Assembly (NCBI GenBank): GCA_947464585.1
Contig: CANHYS010000059.1
Coordinates: 1-8,689 of the forward strand
Direction: 5' to 3'
Source: Planctomycetaceae bacterium
GTDB lineage: Bacteria > Planctomycetota > Planctomycetia > Pirellulales > UBA1268
DNA: 8,689 bases
This document shows positions 8,001-8,689 of the stretch, piece after piece. Both the position numbers and the translations under genes were made by a program. How positions within the stretch are numbered: position 1 is the stretch's first letter; each line of letters opens with the position of its first letter. The notes beneath the pieces were generated by a model that worked only from the letters and a program-made list of their open reading frames with translations, was not told the origin of the DNA and made no database searches.

Positions 8001-8179
8001 CAGGGTGCGTTCGGCACGCGGGCGGGAAACCCGTCCCGCCACCACATCACCGTATGGTCGCCGGCAGCGGGAGGCAGTGGCACCGGGCCCGGCTCGGCGG
8101 CCGCAACGAAGGACTCAAGGCCGCCGCCGAGGGCGAAAACAGCGACAACGAAAAGCACTCGCTGCCAAAAACGTCGCAT
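5033..8179 (-). CDS. Large exported protein with LamG (concanavalin A-like) domain, function unknown
   Basis: This 1048-residue protein begins with a clear signal peptide (RRFWQRVLFVVAVFALGG, probable cut after VAAA near residue 28). A beta-rich N-terminal part (about 40-185, starting MWWRDGFP) is followed by a LamG/concanavalin A-like domain at about 198-375. That domain shows GLDGTNHLEVPHAPGI, FTLEFWAYL, WSHLAMTYDGDSLRLFVNGKP and the family-ending AIDEIRLYDRALSAEQI. The remaining 670 residues are not assigned; they hold many Trp and Tyr residues, a PGDFVEATIEHLVLP-YYGPNE segment (about 893-918) and a C-terminal beta domain. LamG domains usually bind carbohydrate or protein ligands, so a role at the cell surface in polysaccharide handling is plausible but unproven. 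GGAGGG 5 nt upstream supports the ATG at 8179. The gene faces away from a LacI regulator across a shared control region. No membrane anchor or lipobox was seen. Confidence 0.85.
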   Translation of the reverse strand: MRRFWQRVLFVVAVFALGGGLESFVAAAEPGPVPLPPAAGDHTVMWWRDGFPARVPNAPWQRCIQTGRYGFVLDTAAMRVPHLGPVSAGSYSSVARGDNAAIESLPPADLGLFIQADGTTYRCSAGAAWDRMTGPRLIESGRWVQRADVNGLVFTSSDGRAIEVDARFETIAWPERLALVLAVRPPLTPIATNESSFGRLGGGFGLDGTNHLEVPHAPGIDPERFTLEFWAYLPADFATATKAFPWLVCKNFHEQADGNYGLTISPRGVPQSGLNIGGGRDNRFTVEAREPLVVEAWSHLAMTYDGDSLRLFVNGKPAGEKKLGRQRKPGSRGLAFGRRQDNSGDGYHFRGAIDEIRLYDRALSAEQIRSRFTKPETPLADVTPTFAESFRREGEAAVVRPHVVWQDAKLAIRLDAGDKRLERRVDLPPAAAAGPAPWHDVSLAFDPATMAELADAAATIVVAVPLDAAGKPAGDPLPVARDDVRGWQRINLDAVTAIVPAVSQAAKQRADNGAPFQDHRNDAIERVRLTLKNPANREATVRLLFEKTAAGLRGGLGQSITGMSAILRDAEGHPLGIPVQLSKNWHGRSGDNPYEGTWFHGFTQLLLPAQTTVDVELTLAFAHWGGVPAASHAQLCLIGWGANQLWDESAMGSWGESICYEPDQIQAGCSVLDVRPLMVTSMGNDRAWGWTNNVGGGDFFRLFDRSGRRVPHGRMKTAYEKQGPCLTEVTYAGEVGEEIEHAETVSLARTDDIVRGVYSVRMDVKQPVDFSRLVFFQIGADSYSYTGERQMAVGDVTGLVREWATQWGGDEYRTQPLECTGTVPWVSLHEAVRRPGADKGAWANRGVVIREWRARLGGKNVRPWVAERGAVVGGTATSTLDIVPPPDVTQLLPGDFVEATIEHLVLPQAAADYYGPNEPLRAALATMQDSWRLVHREAVGNARRVEVRKGRLERLHPDVRVAAEDGLAEFTISGGLGYVPITVTGLPTHRGGGFTIDGTPCDQAVHGNDFWQTDFDPETGTWSQTVTVPLPEAADHTIGFAVPRSEGL

Positions 8180-8305
8180 AAAAACCCTCCCGATCTGGGC
8201 CGAGGTTTGGGCCGCCCCCCCATGACGCAGTATCGGATGGCCGCCAGAAGTTGGCGACCGTGAGAGCGTTTTCCGTCTTTTCTGGCGTTGGTCGATGCCC
8301 GAAAC

Positions 8306-8333
8306 TTGACCGCAAACAACGAACCGTTATCGT
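8306..8333 (+). promoter_or_regulatory. Candidate promoter for the LacI-type regulator
   Basis: TTGACC (8306-8311) and TATCGT (8328-8333) are separated by 16 bp, resembling a sigma-70 type -35/-10 pair pointing to the LacI-family gene at 8394. The -10 element overlaps the palindrome at 8329-8340, which would suit autorepression. The match is moderate (five and four of six bases) and start sites in planctomycetes are poorly defined. Confidence 0.35.
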
Positions 8334-8355
8334 TAACGATGATGGGTCTTGGCAA
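8326..8355 (-). promoter_or_regulatory. Candidate promoter for the large LamG gene
   Basis: On the minus strand TTGCCA (8355-8350) and GATAAC (8331-8326) are spaced by 18 bp and point towards the gene starting at 8179. The implied 5' leader would be about 140 nt. Its -10 and spacer are covered by the palindrome at 8329-8340, so a bound LacI-type repressor would block it. This is a pattern match only. Confidence 0.35.
8329..8340. promoter_or_regulatory. Putative LacI-family operator (12-bp palindrome)
   Basis: ATCGTTAACGAT is a perfect 12-bp palindrome in the 214-bp region between two divergent genes, 53 bp before the LacI-type ATG. LacI-family proteins bind short palindromes as dimers and often regulate the adjacent divergent gene. 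The site overlaps candidate -10 elements in both directions, as expected for a repressor operator. Binding is inferred from position and symmetry. Confidence 0.55.
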
Positions 8356-8393
8356 GGGGCGATTTTCAAAGGCATGTCACGGGACGATCCGCG

Positions 8394-8689
8394 ATGAATC
8401 TGAACACTCCGGCAAAACGCGCACAACGCGACCGCAACGGCCGCGGCCGGGCCAATCTCCGCCAGATCGCCACCGAACTCGGCGTGTCGATGATGACGGT
8501 ATCGCGTGGACTCCGCGGATCGCCGGAGGTGTCGGCCGTCACCCGTGAGCGGATTCTGGCGGCGGCGGAGCGGCTGAAGTATCGCCCCAACCGTGTCGTC
8601 AGTGCCTTCAAGACGGGCCGCACCAGCCTTGTAGGCGTGATGGTGCGACCGTCGAAGCTCTATCGCTGCGACCTGATCGAGGGCATCCA
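8394..8689 (+). CDS. LacI-family transcriptional regulator (N-terminal part, cut by window end)
   Basis: The frame opens with ATG at 8394 and stays open for 98 codons to the window edge. After a basic extension of about 20 residues comes the LacI-type helix-turn-helix (about 22-46: LRQIATELGVSMMTVSRGLRG), then VSAVTRERILAAAERLKYRPN, the hinge-helix region and the start of the effector-binding domain (SLVGVMV). The family consists of cytoplasmic, usually sugar-responsive dimeric regulators. The N-terminal extension is slightly longer than in LacI itself, where the HTH starts almost at residue 4. The ribosome binding site is weak (GGGAC about 9 nt upstream). It is divergent from the LamG gene and a good candidate for its regulator; the effector cannot be judged because the ligand-binding domain is missing. 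Confidence 0.92.
   Translation, partial: MNLNTPAKRAQRDRNGRGRANLRQIATELGVSMMTVSRGLRGSPEVSAVTRERILAAAERLKYRPNRVVSAFKTGRTSLVGVMVRPSKLYRCDLIEGI

Noticed and set aside
8215..8221. Run of seven C residues in the leader of the LamG gene
   Set aside because: It could suggest phase variation, but it is outside the coding region and between probable promoter and start without a fitting spacer position, so no switching role is supported.

Overview
The window is high-GC bacterial DNA and most probably comes from a planctomycete, perhaps of the Pirellulales type. The strongest sign is a DUF1559 pseudopilin-like protein with a type IV-pilin N-terminus and the C-terminal H-x9-DGS motif. Also typical are a short lipoprotein with a carboxypeptidase-regulatory-like (transthyretin-type) repeat, a very large secreted LamG protein, and a LacI regulator of the GVSMMTVSR type. 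All functional statements come from reading the sequence; no database search was possible.

Layout: (1) bases 1-112 hold the last 36 codons of an unidentified plus-strand gene. (2) Bases 113-166 form a strong hairpin between convergent genes, read as a bidirectional terminator that includes the stop codon of the response regulator. (3) Bases 162-4852, minus strand, look like a four-gene operon. In transcription order it encodes a DUF1559 pseudopilin-like protein, a lipoprotein, a histidine kinase with about four tandem OB-fold-like periplasmic repeats, and a NarL/FixJ-type response regulator. The kinase and regulator genes overlap in an ATGA. (4) Bases 4853-5032 form a leader/intergenic segment rich in inverted repeats, including one GGATCC-centred 20-bp perfect palindrome that can pair in two alternative ways, and an 8-bp stem nearer the pseudopilin gene. 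(5) Bases 5033-8179, minus strand, encode a 1048-residue exported protein with a LamG (concanavalin A-like) domain between residues of unknown family. (6) Bases 8180-8393 are a divergent regulatory region. A perfect 12-bp palindrome there overlaps candidate -10 elements of promoters facing both ways. (7) From 8394 to the window end is the start of a plus-strand LacI-family regulator.

Working picture (inference): the LacI regulator probably binds the palindrome and controls both itself and the large LamG protein, which suggests a carbohydrate-related surface function. The downstream operon joins an envelope pseudopilin and lipoprotein to their own two-component system. The kinase senses something outside the cytoplasmic membrane through its OB-fold-like array, and the regulator would act on unknown promoters. 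No RNA genes, CRISPR arrays, insertion sequences or phage genes were seen.
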